Part shown: positions 1-8,635 of the stretch, piece after piece | Layout of the letters: every line of letters starts with the position of its first letter | Numbering within the stretch: the stretch's first letter is position 1 | From: Poriferisodalis sp964484385 | GTDB lineage: Bacteria > Actinomycetota > Acidimicrobiia > Acidimicrobiales > Poriferisodalaceae | Assembly: GCA_964484385.1 (NCBI GenBank) | Contig: CAZAFV010000009.1 | Coordinates: 1 to 64,000, forward strand | Direction: 5' to 3' | Length of the DNA stretch: 64,000 nt | Position numbers and translations under genes: made by a program | The notes under the pieces: model-generated | The model's input: the letters and a program-made list of their open reading frames with translations, nothing else | Told to the model about the DNA's origin: nothing | Databases searched by the model: none

Positions 1-2
1 GG

Positions 3-443
3 CTGATCCTGTGCCGCCGTTCCATCGAGGATGCGCGCGAGAGGCCGCCATCGGAGTGGGACATCACCCGCTACGGACTGCCGGTGTACTGGCTGTTCCC
101 GAACGTGCAGCTGATCCCGTCGCGCGAGGTGCTGTTCGTGGTGCGGGCGTATCCCCATCCGACCGAGCCCGGCCGTCACACCAGCCAGATCTCCTTCTAC
201 CTGCGGCCCGGCATCGCACGCGACGACGCCGAGTTCGACTTCATGGCCGAGGCATCACGGGCTTTCAGCAACGTCATCCGCGATGAGGACTACGTGATGA
301 GCGCCAGCCAGCAGCGTTCAGCCAACAGCGGGGCGCTCGAACATGTCGTGTTCGGACGCAACGAGCCGGCGCTGCATCACTTCCACAACACTTACCGGGC
401 CGCGCTGGGCCAAGAACTGCTGCCGCTGCACCCGACGCCCTGA
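3..443 (+). CDS. Rieske-type aromatic ring-hydroxylating oxygenase, alpha subunit (C-terminal part)
   Basis: The reading frame is already open at the window edge, so the start and the N-terminal Rieske [2Fe-2S] domain lie outside. The visible 146 residues match the end of the catalytic domain of ring-hydroxylating oxygenase large subunits, including the closing signature FGRNEPALHHFHNTYRAAL. This family uses a mononuclear iron site to oxygenate aromatic or other unactivated substrates, with electrons from a ferredoxin or reductase. Its stop lies one base from the stop of the convergent aminotransferase gene, leaving no room for a terminator. The substrate cannot be told from this fragment. 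Confidence 0.8.
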   Translation: MILCRRSIEDARERPPSEWDITRYGLPVYWLFPNVQLIPSREVLFVVRAYPHPTEPGRHTSQISFYLRPGIARDDAEFDFMAEASRAFSNVIRDEDYVMSASQQRSANSGALEHVVFGRNEPALHHFHNTYRAALGQELLPLHPTP

Positions 444-444
444 A

Positions 445-1527
445 TCAGGCGTCGACGAGTTCTTCGAGCGCACCCAGCAGCATTCTGACGTTGCGCATCC
501 GGGCCGTGTGCCCCATGCAGCCAATGCGCCACACCTTGCCGGCGACGGGTCCGAGCCCGCCGCCCACCTCGATGCCGTAGCGGTCCAGCAGGGCACGACG
601 CCCGGCAGCGTCGTCGAGGCCGTCCGGCAGCGTGACTGTGGTGAGCTCGGGCAGGCGGTGGCCTTCTTGGGCCCACAGCCCGAATCCGAGCTCGGGCAGG
701 CGCGCGTGCAGTTCGTCGCCGCAGGCCTGGTGACGAGCCCACGCGTTCTGGAGCCCCTCGTCGAGCACGGCGCCGAGGCCGGCGTGCAGCGCATAGAGCA
801 TCGAGATCGGCGCGGTGTGGTGATAGGCGCGGGCGCCTTCGCCCACGACGTACGCCCGGATCATGTTCAGGTCCAGATACCAGCTCTGGGGCCGCTCGAC
901 GAGCGATTCCAGCGCCCTATCGCTGACGGTGAGGGGCGCGAGGCCGGGGGGCACGCCGAGGCACTTCTGCGTGCCGCTGTAGGCGATGTCGACGGCCCAG
1001 CCGTCGATGTCGACGTCGATGCCCCCCAGGGAGGTGACACAGTCGACGAGCAGCAGGGCATCGCCCTTGCCCTGGCCGAGCGGCGCGATGTCGTTGCGCA
1101 CGCCGGTGGATGTCTCCGCATGCACAACGGCGATGAGCTTTGGCGACGGGTGGGCGTCGATGAGTCGCTGCGGATCGATGGCGCGGCCCCATTCCTCGTC
1201 CACCGCCACCACGTCGGCACCGCACCGTGCTGCCACGTCGCACATGCGCGTGCCGAAGACGCCGTTGACACCGATGACCACCGTGTCGCCGGGTTCGACG
1301 AAGTTGCAGAACGCAGCTTCCATGCCTGCCGAGCCAGTGGCGCTGACAGGGAAGGTCAGCAGGTTCTGGGTCTGCCAGACGGCGCGCAGACGTTCGTTGA
1401 TCTCATCCAGCAGGGCGATGAATTCGGGATCGAGGTGGCCCAGCACGGGCCGAGTGAAGGCTTCGATGACTTCGGGGTAGGGATTGGATGGTCCCGGCCC
1501 CATCAGGATGCGGTCGCTGTGGGTCAC
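445..1527 (-). CDS. Class V aminotransferase (alanine/serine-glyoxylate type)
   Basis: A PLP-dependent aminotransferase of about 360 residues. It opens with MGPGPSNPYPEV, the typical start of alanine-glyoxylate and serine-glyoxylate aminotransferases, and carries the PLP-lysine region DIAYSGTQKCLGVPPGL. Likely role: transfer of an amino group between a small amino acid and glyoxylate or a related 2-oxo acid. The open frame extends upstream to 1917, but that part overlaps the next gene and looks non-coding. I chose the GTG four codons before the GPGPSN motif. The gene follows a 3-hydroxyisobutyrate-type dehydrogenase on the same strand, 46 nt away, so the two probably act in one catabolic route. 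The exact substrates are not determined. Confidence 0.85.
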   Translation of the reverse strand: MTHSDRILMGPGPSNPYPEVIEAFTRPVLGHLDPEFIALLDEINERLRAVWQTQNLLTFPVSATGSAGMEAAFCNFVEPGDTVVIGVNGVFGTRMCDVAARCGADVVAVDEEWGRAIDPQRLIDAHPSPKLIAVVHAETSTGVRNDIAPLGQGKGDALLLVDCVTSLGGIDVDIDGWAVDIAYSGTQKCLGVPPGLAPLTVSDRALESLVERPQSWYLDLNMIRAYVVGEGARAYHHTAPISMLYALHAGLGAVLDEGLQNAWARHQACGDELHARLPELGFGLWAQEGHRLPELTTVTLPDGLDDAAGRRALLDRYGIEVGGGLGPVAGKVWRIGCMGHTARMRNVRMLLGALEELVDA

Positions 1528-1573
1528 GGGCCCGCACGGTACCGGCCCGTGTTCGCTTGGAGGCTGAGTGGAA

Positions 1574-2482
1574 TCAGTGCGATTCGAGGGGGCGCAGCAG
1601 GGCGATGAGGCTGGAGGTGTCCCAGCGGCCGCCGCCCAGCTCCTGGATGCGCTTGTAGAACTGGTCGACGACGGCAGTGACCGGCAGGGGAGCGCCGTTG
1701 CGCTGCGCCTCTGACAGCACGATGCCGAGGTCCTTGCGCATCCAGTCCACGGCAAAGCCGAATTCGAATTCGTCGGCGGCCATCGTTGCGCCGCGGTTGG
1801 ACATCTGCCACGACCCGGCAGCACCCTGCGAGATGGTGTCGAGCACGGCATCGAGATCGAGGCCGGCTCGGCGACCGAACTCGAGCCCCTCCGACAGTGC
1901 CTGGACAAGGCCGGCAATGCAGATCTGGTTGACCATCTTGGTGAGCTGCCCTGAGCCGGCAGGACCGATCAGCGTGACCGCCCGCGCGTAGCAGTTCATG
2001 ACTGGTCGCGCCCGCTCGAAATGCTCGGCCGCGCCGCCGCACATCACGGTCAGCACGCCGTTCTGCGCGCCCGCCTCGCCGCCGGATACGGGTGCGTCGA
2101 CGAAGCCGATCCCTCGCTCGGCGCACGCAGTGGCCAGCTCACGGGCCAAGTCGGCCGAAGCGGTGGTGTGATCCACGAGGACCGAGCCCGCTCCCATCGC
2201 GGCGAGCGCGCCGTCGTCGCCGTAGGTAACTGCGCGCACGTCGTCGTCGGCGCCGACGCACATGAACACGATGGCTGCGCCGTGGGCGGCTTCCGCGGGC
2301 GTCGCGGCCACCCGGCCCCCGTGTTCGCCTGACCACCTCTGCGCGACGCTCGCGGTTCGGTTGAAGACGGCCACGCGGTGACCCGCTGCAGCGAGGTGGC
2401 CCGCCATCGGGTAACCCATGACGCCGAGCCCGATGAATGCGACATCCATCGGTCCGCTGATCGGCCCGGAGTCGTTGCTCAT
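1574..2482 (-). CDS. NAD(P)-dependent 3-hydroxyisobutyrate / tartronate-semialdehyde dehydrogenase family
   Basis: A 302-residue beta-hydroxyacid dehydrogenase. The N-terminal Rossmann motif is FIGLGVMGYPMAGHL. The substrate-binding signature is FVDAPVSGGEAGAQNG near residue 125, and the catalytic lysine region is GSGQLTKMVNQI near residue 175. Family members reversibly oxidise 3-hydroxyisobutyrate, or reduce tartronate semialdehyde to glycerate. The start overlaps the stop of the upstream acyl-CoA ligase by 4 bp (ATGA), so translation is probably coupled. The class V aminotransferase follows. A glyoxylate or serine-linked pathway would fit the trio, but sequence alone does not decide between the two substrate classes. 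Confidence 0.85.
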   Translation of the reverse strand: MSNDSGPISGPMDVAFIGLGVMGYPMAGHLAAAGHRVAVFNRTASVAQRWSGEHGGRVAATPAEAAHGAAIVFMCVGADDDVRAVTYGDDGALAAMGAGSVLVDHTTASADLARELATACAERGIGFVDAPVSGGEAGAQNGVLTVMCGGAAEHFERARPVMNCYARAVTLIGPAGSGQLTKMVNQICIAGLVQALSEGLEFGRRAGLDLDAVLDTISQGAAGSWQMSNRGATMAADEFEFGFAVDWMRKDLGIVLSEAQRNGAPLPVTAVVDQFYKRIQELGGGRWDTSSLIALLRPLESH

Positions 2483-4059
2483 CGTTCGATCCTTCCATCG
2501 TCCGCCGCAGCCGCTCGGCGTTCGGCCAGCATCGCCTGCACCTCGTGCTTGCGCACCTTGCCCAACGCCGTGCGCGGCAGCTCGTCGAACCAGACGACGG
2601 CCTTGGGGTGCTTGAAGCGCGCCAAGCGTCCCTCGAACAGCCCCAGCAATGCGGTGGCAAGCGTTTCGCCGTCGCTGTAGCCGGTGCCGCCCGGGGCATC
2701 CTGAGGCGCCGCCGGAGGGATCGCCACGATCACAGGAACCTCACCCCAGCGCTCGTCGGGCGCGCCCACGACGGTTGACTCTGCGACGAGATCGCTGAGA
2801 GCGAGGATCTCCTCGAGCTCGGCGGGGTAGATGTTCTCGCCGCCGGAGATGATCATGTCCTTGCGCCGGTCGTCGATGAAGATCCAGCCCTTGTCGTCGG
2901 CGTGGCCGACATCGCCGGTGCGGAACCACCCGTCGCTCAGTGCTTCAGCAGTGGCTTCGGGGTCGCGCCAGTACTCCCGCAGCACGCTCGGCCCCCGCAC
3001 CCACAGCTCGCCGCGCTCGTCCGGCGCCGCGTCCCCGCCGTCATCGGTGACGATGCGCACCTCGCACATGGTCGAGGGCTTGCCGCACGAGCCCGGATGG
3101 AAGGCCGCCTCATCGCACCGCAGGTGCACTGCGATCGGGGCGGTCTCGGTGGACCCGTAGATCTGCCCGACCGGCACACCCCGGTCGAAGAAGGGCTGGG
3201 TAGCGGCCGACGGCACGGGTGATGACCCGGTCATGATCCCGTGCAGCGAGCCGAGATCGGCGGCGGCGAAGCGCGGGTGGGCGGCGACGGCGGTCAAGGC
3301 AGCGGGCACCAGCACGGTCCACGTCGGCTGCCACTGCTCCACGTCGTCGAGGAACTGCCCGGCGTCGAAGGCCCGTTCGATGAGCGCCGCCGCACCTCCC
3401 AGCACAGCAGGGAGGGTCTGGATGTTCAGCCCGCCGACATGGAACAGCGGGATCGTGGTGAGCACCCGGTCGCGGCTCGTGAGGTCATGAGCGTGGGTTG
3501 AGTTGACGGCGTTCGCAGCCATCGCCGCTTGGTCCAGCACGGCCCCCTTGGGATGCCCCGTCGTGCCCGAGGTGTAGGCCAGCAGCACCGGATGGCCGGG
3601 TGTGCCCCGACGTGGCGGTACGGCGCTCGCGGCACTGGGGCACTCGGGCTCGTCAGGCAGCAGCCGGATCTCGCACCCTGCACCGATCGATTCGGCATGC
3701 CGCTCGAACGTCGAATCCACCACCAGCAGGCTGGGTCCAGCGTGGTCGAGGATCCACCGGTGCTCAGGCGGCGCCAAGCGCGAGTTCAAAGGCAAGTAGA
3801 TGGCGCCGAGCCAGGAGCATCCGAGCATCAGCCGCAGCGCGGCGGGCCGGTTCGGACCGAGCCACGCCACACGGTCGCCCTCGCCCACGCCGGCACCGGC
3901 CAGCCAGCCGGCCGTCGCGGCGATCTGGTTTGCGAATGCGCGGTACGTGTGCTCGACGCCTTCGAACGCAACGGCGGTCGCAGACGGCTGTCGGTCGGCC
4001 CACCGCTCGACACGCGCGGCAAGATCGGCCCCAGCGGACAGTGGTCCGGGATCGCTCAC
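2479..4059 (-). CDS. AMP-forming acyl-CoA synthetase
   Basis: A 526-residue ANL-superfamily ligase that activates a carboxylic acid to its CoA ester through an acyl-adenylate. The phosphate-binding loop is LAYTSGTTGHPKGAVLDQ near residue 165. The adenylation signature is GWFRTGDVGHADDKG. The hinge is DRRKDMIISGGENIYPAE. The C-terminal catalytic lysine lies in RTALGKVRKHEV. All core motifs are present and the length is normal. It overlaps the downstream dehydrogenase by 4 bp. The substrate is unknown. The neighbouring oxygenase and dehydrogenase suggest carboxylic or aromatic acid catabolism; that is inference. Confidence 0.9.
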   Translation of the reverse strand: MSDPGPLSAGADLAARVERWADRQPSATAVAFEGVEHTYRAFANQIAATAGWLAGAGVGEGDRVAWLGPNRPAALRLMLGCSWLGAIYLPLNSRLAPPEHRWILDHAGPSLLVVDSTFERHAESIGAGCEIRLLPDEPECPSAASAVPPRRGTPGHPVLLAYTSGTTGHPKGAVLDQAAMAANAVNSTHAHDLTSRDRVLTTIPLFHVGGLNIQTLPAVLGGAAALIERAFDAGQFLDDVEQWQPTWTVLVPAALTAVAAHPRFAAADLGSLHGIMTGSSPVPSAATQPFFDRGVPVGQIYGSTETAPIAVHLRCDEAAFHPGSCGKPSTMCEVRIVTDDGGDAAPDERGELWVRGPSVLREYWRDPEATAEALSDGWFRTGDVGHADDKGWIFIDDRRKDMIISGGENIYPAELEEILALSDLVAESTVVGAPDERWGEVPVIVAIPPAAPQDAPGGTGYSDGETLATALLGLFEGRLARFKHPKAVVWFDELPRTALGKVRKHEVQAMLAERRAAAADDGRIER

Positions 4060-4104
4060 GGTGCTTGCAAGATGTCGATGGGTGCAGGCTGCGGGCTCGC
4101 CGGC

Positions 4105-5151
4105 TCAGGCCAGGTCGCCCTGCAGGGCGCCTTCGATCACCACAGCCTCCCCGTCGAGGAACACGCTGTGATTCCGCATGGGCAGGTCGAAGTGCCCCAG
4201 CGTGTGGCGCCCGGCGTGCTCGTTGGCGCCCGTCGAGTAGAGGAAGTTGCCGGCGAAGGCTCGCTGCTCGGTTCCGTTGGTCTGGCTCCGGTCGTACATC
4301 GACAGGGTGTCCCACCGAGCGCCGGGGTTCATGCCCCAGCCCACGTGGCTGGTCGCGTACGCCTCGCGGTCGCCCCACGCATCGGTGTAGCTGCGGAACA
4401 GCGCCGCGTCGGTGCCGACGCCCTCTACGTCCACGACATAGTCGTCCTCGATTCTCAGCGTGACCGGCGACTCGATGTACCGCTTGAAGGTGAGGTTCAT
4501 GTCGCCACGGTCCATTACGATCGTGCCGTTCACGGTGTTGGCCTTGGGGAAGGCCAGGCAGAGCCCGCCGGGCCAGTGGCTGATCGTGCCCGGCCTGGCG
4601 GTGTAGCCCCATCCGCCACCGCACGGTGCCCCGTCGACGTCGACGACCAGATCGGTGCCCGCTGCCGAGGTGACGTGCATCTGAGATGCAGCGATCAGCT
4701 TCTTGATGCCGACCTTGACTTTCGGCTCGAGGTCCGGCTCTGGCGAAAGACGCTCGAGGGCTTCGGGGTGCTCATTGGACACCATCAGGATCCGGGTTCC
4801 CTCGCCCAGGATCTTCGGGAGTTCCGGAGCGTGCAGCAGCCCCTCCACCGTGCAGTCGACCACGAAATCCACCGCCCCGAGCGCCGCGAGCACTGCCGCT
4901 GAGCCGGCGATGGCGTCGGACGCGCCCGTCGACCTCACCGGCACCGGCGCCGACTGGCGAGGCGTGGGCACCACGACGTGGACCGGCGGCGTGCCGAGCC
5001 GATCCAGGGCCAGTTCGGCCAGGTTCACGTTCACGGCCCTGCTCTGGCTCTCGGACAGGATCGCTGCCGTCTGGGGCGGTTCGACGCCGCACATCTCGAA
5101 GACCGACGAGAAGGCATCGATCCACTTCGCTTCGATTCGCTCGACCAGCAT
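4105..5151 (-). CDS. M29 aminopeptidase / 2,5-dihydroxypyridine dioxygenase (NicX)-like protein
   Basis: A 348-residue protein. It resembles the family that groups M29 aminopeptidases with the iron-dependent 2,5-dihydroxypyridine 5,6-dioxygenase NicX. Recognisable features are the E-R-I-E-A-K-W N-terminus, a central MVSNEHPEALERL stretch, and acidic or histidine-rich C-terminal stretches such as HVGWGMNPGARWD and ANEHAGRHTLGHFDLPMRN that could bind metal. It lies 45 nt upstream of the acyl-CoA ligase on the same strand. A peptidase and a ring-cleaving dioxygenase are both possible, and I cannot separate them from sequence alone. The oxygenase at the window start makes the second reading attractive. 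Confidence 0.6.
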   Translation of the reverse strand: MLVERIEAKWIDAFSSVFEMCGVEPPQTAAILSESQSRAVNVNLAELALDRLGTPPVHVVVPTPRQSAPVPVRSTGASDAIAGSAAVLAALGAVDFVVDCTVEGLLHAPELPKILGEGTRILMVSNEHPEALERLSPEPDLEPKVKVGIKKLIAASQMHVTSAAGTDLVVDVDGAPCGGGWGYTARPGTISHWPGGLCLAFPKANTVNGTIVMDRGDMNLTFKRYIESPVTLRIEDDYVVDVEGVGTDAALFRSYTDAWGDREAYATSHVGWGMNPGARWDTLSMYDRSQTNGTEQRAFAGNFLYSTGANEHAGRHTLGHFDLPMRNHSVFLDGEAVVIEGALQGDLA

Positions 5152-5228
5152 CTGGTCCTCCAGATTCCCGCAGTCTGCTGACTATGCGCCAAGTTAGAGG
5201 CTGTGCGGAGCGCCGCGGCCGCTGGGTG

Positions 5229-5909
5229 TCAGGCTGCTTCTACGGCGGCGAGGTGGGCGGCGTCGTTGAACCGTCGTACTTGCCACAGGCGCCGCCCGTT
5301 GAAATCGAGCAACTCCAGCTCGGTGATGGCGGTCACCGAGGTCACCACGCCGACGCCCCGATGACTGGGCGGGATGCCGAAGGCCATCGCCATGGCCGCA
5401 GAGGCGATGCCGCCGTGGCACCCCACAAAGATCGTCTTTCCCGCATGGGCTGCGGCGATGTCGTTGAGCGCCTGTGCAACCCGGTGGCGGAAGCCTGCGC
5501 GGCTCTCACCGCCGTCCACCACGGGCGCGTATGGCTGGTCCATCGGCTGGATGAACCCGAAGCGCTCGCGCGCCGCCTCCCAGGTCATGCCGTCGGCAGG
5601 GCCGAGCCGCATTTCCTCGAGGTCATCGTGGAGATGGACGTCGAGATTCCCGCGCTCGGGCCCGCTGCCGAGTACTGGCAGCACGATGTCGGTGGTCTCG
5701 CGGGCCCTGGGCAGCGGCGAGGAGTAGACGACGTGCACCTCGGGTTCGCGGCCGGCAGCGAACCGGTCGCGCAGCGCCGCCGCTTGGGCGCAGCCCCGGT
5801 CGGTGAGGCCTCGACACCCCTGGGGTCCGCCGACGATTCCTTCGGCCATGGCGACGGATTCGCCGTGCCGGACGATCAGCAGCCGCGAGAGCAGTTGCTC
5901 GTCAGCCAT
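5229..5909 (-). CDS. Histidine phosphatase family protein (phosphoglycerate mutase-like)
   Basis: About 226 residues with the catalytic motif LLIVRHGESVAMAEG near the N-terminus (RHG phosphohistidine) and a second conserved histidine in FVGCHGGIASAAM. The family removes or transfers phosphate from small molecules or proteins; the substrate is not predictable. I chose the ATG giving MADEQLLSRLLIVRHGE. A longer start at 5933 exists but overlaps the upstream gene by 32 bp, against 8 bp for this one. The overlap with the small upstream gene suggests co-transcription from a promoter near 6.38 kb. Confidence 0.85.
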   Translation of the reverse strand: MADEQLLSRLLIVRHGESVAMAEGIVGGPQGCRGLTDRGCAQAAALRDRFAAGREPEVHVVYSSPLPRARETTDIVLPVLGSGPERGNLDVHLHDDLEEMRLGPADGMTWEAARERFGFIQPMDQPYAPVVDGGESRAGFRHRVAQALNDIAAAHAGKTIFVGCHGGIASAAMAMAFGIPPSHRGVGVVTSVTAITELELLDFNGRRLWQVRRFNDAAHLAAVEAA

Positions 5910-6288
5910 ATCGCCTGCTGCCGACATCCACACCGGAAGACTCTAGGTGTGCGCAACGGCTGCCGTTCGGCGCGGCGCCAGCCGGAGAGGTCGGCGCAGC
6001 GACTGTGCAGGCAATGGTGAGTCTCAGTGAAGCCGGGTCGAACACCGGCACGGCTCCACTCCGTGCCTCCCTGGCCACGCAGAGTCCGGGAATGCCTTCG
6101 GCCGCTGTGACGACAGCGCCCACCGCGTCGACGAGATGCTCCGATTGACGCGAGAACACAAGCGCCTGGACGCCGTCGTGGGCCGCTGCAGCCGGGCGGG
6201 AGTAGCCGGTGCCTTCCAGCCGCTCGACCGTCGAAGCAACGGTTAGGTCGGCGCCTTCGACAAACAAACAGAACTCGTGCGTGGTCAT
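5902..6288 (-). CDS. Small conserved-looking hypothetical protein
   Basis: A 128-residue protein starting MTTHEFCLFVEGADLT. The first 90 residues alternate hydrophobic strands and helices (FLFVEGADL, ALVFSRQSEHLVDAVGAVV, EGIPGLCVAR), like small alpha/beta proteins of unknown role in actinobacteria. The C-terminal 25 residues are low in predicted structure. It overlaps the histidine phosphatase by 8 bp and has a plausible promoter upstream, which supports it being real. No function is assigned. The longer frame to 6414 runs through an AT-rich, promoter-like stretch and is not used. Confidence 0.55.
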   Translation of the reverse strand: MTTHEFCLFVEGADLTVASTVERLEGTGYSRPAAAAHDGVQALVFSRQSEHLVDAVGAVVTAAEGIPGLCVAREARSGAVPVFDPASLRLTIACTVAAPTSPAGAAPNGSRCAHLESSGVDVGSRRYG

Positions 6289-6371
6289 CACAGGCGCCTT
6301 ACCTCTCGCTGCATCGCTTGATGCCGGAAGCCGTGGTCGCATGGCCAAGCGTCCGGCCGGTCTGCGGCACT

Positions 6372-6399
6372 CTAGTAGCGATTGCTTATCTACTGTCAA
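6372..6399 (-). promoter_or_regulatory. Sigma-70-like promoter for the 5902-6288 gene
   Basis: Read on the minus strand, a perfect TTGACA (-35, 6394-6399) is followed after 16 nt by TACTAG (-10-like, 6372-6377). It sits in the only strongly AT-rich island of this region (about 6365-6440). The start codon of the small hypothetical gene is about 80 nt downstream. The -35 is exact but the -10 is weak. It may also mark the divergent boundary with the acetyltransferase gene. Confidence 0.45.
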
Positions 6400-6577
6400 G
6401 AGCTTTAGTTTCAACTATTTTCCATATTTTCCGTGTAGCCTAGGAATCTGTCTCTGGCAATCTGTTCGGGGCGGCCGCCGGCCCGCACGCCGCAGCGGGC
6501 GTGCATTCGCCAGCGGGATGGTCCGGAGCGCCGCGCCGACGCGACCGGAAGGTGCCTGGGCCGTAGCCTGCGGCCCG

Positions 6578-7219
6578 ATGACAGGTGACACGGGGATGTC
6601 AACGCCGCAGCACATCGCCTATCGAGCGATGGTGGCCTCCGACGTCGGCTCGGTTCCTGTGGGGTGCATGGGTGAACCCGACGAGCTGGCAGAGCGGATC
6701 GCCAGCCTTGGATCCGCTGCGATCCTGGCATTCGAGGGAGACCGCCACGTCGGGCAGCTGCAGTTCCGGAGGTACATCCCCGGACAGCGAAGCCCCAACA
6801 ACATCTGGGATCCGGTGTACTGGATGGACTTCGACGGCCGGGCACCGACCCTTCCCCCCGGCACGATCAGCGTCTTCTGCTATCACGTCGGCCAGCTTGA
6901 CGACACCGACGACCGCGACAGCCGCTACTTCGGTCGGGGCATCGGGGCCGGGCTGCTCGACCGCATGCTGGAGTGGGCGTCCGCCACCGGCGCGGCGGCC
7001 GTGGTCGCGAAGGCGTCGCCGTCGTTGAGGCCGGTGATGGGCTTCATGGGCGGTCAACCCGTCGAGGTCTACGAGGAGCGAGGCTTCCAGACTGTCGCAA
7101 GCTGGTCCGACCCCGATCTCGCCGAGGCGGTCGTCGAGCGTGGCATCGCGACCACTGAACAGCTCCCGGCCGCGGCCACTGTCAGCTGCTGTGTCCTGAA
7201 CCTTTCCGAGCGCCGCTGA
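6578..7219 (+). CDS. GNAT-family N-acetyltransferase
   Basis: About 213 residues. The acetyl-CoA-binding motif A is visible as RYFGRGIGAGLLDRMLEWA near residue 125, followed by a beta-strand AAAVVAKAS and a YEERGFQTVASW segment typical of the GNAT C-terminus. GNAT enzymes transfer an acetyl group from acetyl-CoA to an amine; the substrate is unknown. The ATG start (MTGDTGMS) follows the AT-rich island. The longer open frame to 6209 would cross the promoter region and overlap the divergent gene, so I rejected it. A second ATG six codons in is also possible. Confidence 0.75.
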   Translation: MTGDTGMSTPQHIAYRAMVASDVGSVPVGCMGEPDELAERIASLGSAAILAFEGDRHVGQLQFRRYIPGQRSPNNIWDPVYWMDFDGRAPTLPPGTISVFCYHVGQLDDTDDRDSRYFGRGIGAGLLDRMLEWASATGAAAVVAKASPSLRPVMGFMGGQPVEVYEERGFQTVASWSDPDLAEAVVERGIATTEQLPAAATVSCCVLNLSERR

Positions 7220-7286
7220 CAGAGCCTTCGGCCGATTCCTGAGCCGTAGCCTGCAGGACGGCGAGTAGCGAACACCGGAGGTTGTG

Positions 7287-8591
7287 ATGGGATCGATCAC
7301 CTCAGACACCGAGCCAACCGTCGATCCGGCCGAGGTGGGCTTCGACGCCGGCCGGCTGGAGCGCATTGCCGCTCATCTGGATCGATATGTCGACGACGGG
7401 CGCCTGCCGGGTGTGTCGGTGCTGCTGACGCGTGGCGGCCAGATCGCGTACACCCACCGCTACGGCCAGCGTGACTGCGAGCGAGCGCTGCCGGTCACCG
7501 CAGACACCATTTATCGCATCTACTCGATGACCAAACCCGTCGTGTCGATCGCCGCGATGCAGCTGTACGAGCAAGGCTGCTTCCAGTTGAAGGATCCGGT
7601 CTCGCGTTGGATCCCGGAGTTTGCGAGTGCGCGCGTCTTCGCCGGCGGCAACGTGATGCAGTACCAGACGCGAGAACCGGCGAGCGAAGTGACCGTCCAC
7701 AGCCTGCTGACCCATACCTCCGGCCTCACCTACGACTTCCACTTCGCCAACGAGGTCGACGCGCTGTACCGGGCCAACGGCTTCAACTGGGGTGCCCCCG
7801 GCGACCTCGAGGAAACCTGCGAAGCGCTCGCATCGCTCCCGCTGCTGTTCGATCCGGGCACCGAGTGGAACTACAGCTACTCCACCGATGTTCTGGGCCG
7901 TGTCGTCGAGGTCGTCTCGGGTCAGTCGCTCGACGAGTACCTCGTCGACCACGTGACCGGACCGCTCGGCATGACCGACACGGGCTTTCAGGTGCCACCC
8001 GCCGACGTCGAGCGCTTTGCGGCCAACTACACGACAGCCACGCTGGCGGCACGCGAGGCACCGGGCAACACGGGGCCGACGCCCCCGGCATACCGGCCCG
8101 ACGACCCGGGCCTGGCGCGCACGCTGATGGATGACCCGCGCACGTCGGCCTACCTGGGGCCGCCCAAGATCCTTTCCGGCGGCGGTGGCCTGGTGTCGAC
8201 CATGGGGGACTACCACCGCTTCACCCAGATGCTGCGTAACGGGGGCGAGCTCGACGGCGCCCGCGTCATCGGTCGGCGAACCCTCGAGTTCATGGCCAGC
8301 AATCACCTGCCTGGCGGCACCGATCTCACCGAGTGCGGCCGGGCATTGTTCTCCGAGGCGGCCTTCGACGGTGTCGGTTTTGGCCTGGGCTTCTCGGTCG
8401 TACTCGATCCTGCCAAGGCCAAGGTCGTGTCCAGCAAGGGCGAGTTCGCCTGGGGCGGGGCTGCGTCGACAGCATTCTGGGTGGATCCGGTCGAAGACAT
8501 CACGCTCGTCTTCCTGACGCAGCTGCTGCCCTCCAGCGTCCACCCGATCCGCCCAGAGCTCAAGGCGCTCGTCTATCAAGCACTGGTGTGA
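7287..8591 (+). CDS. Serine hydrolase, class C beta-lactamase / esterase family
   Basis: A 434-residue penicillin-binding-protein-like hydrolase. The nucleophile motif SxxK is in YRIYSMTKPVVS near residue 75. The YxN-type position reads WNYSYSTDVLG near residue 195. A late KGEFAWGGAASTAF supplies the family's third box, H/KxG-like. Such proteins are usually esterases or D-amino peptidases rather than true lactamases. No signal peptide is seen, so it is probably cytoplasmic. The start is the ATG preceded by a GGAGG ribosome site at 7277-7281; a GTG one codon earlier is less well spaced. Confidence 0.88.
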   Translation: MGSITSDTEPTVDPAEVGFDAGRLERIAAHLDRYVDDGRLPGVSVLLTRGGQIAYTHRYGQRDCERALPVTADTIYRIYSMTKPVVSIAAMQLYEQGCFQLKDPVSRWIPEFASARVFAGGNVMQYQTREPASEVTVHSLLTHTSGLTYDFHFANEVDALYRANGFNWGAPGDLEETCEALASLPLLFDPGTEWNYSYSTDVLGRVVEVVSGQSLDEYLVDHVTGPLGMTDTGFQVPPADVERFAANYTTATLAAREAPGNTGPTPPAYRPDDPGLARTLMDDPRTSAYLGPPKILSGGGGLVSTMGDYHRFTQMLRNGGELDGARVIGRRTLEFMASNHLPGGTDLTECGRALFSEAAFDGVGFGLGFSVVLDPAKAKVVSSKGEFAWGGAASTAFWVDPVEDITLVFLTQLLPSSVHPIRPELKALVYQALV

Positions 8592-8635
8592 GGCCGGTCG
8601 CTGCTCTTCGCGAACAGCGCTGATTGACTGCGCAC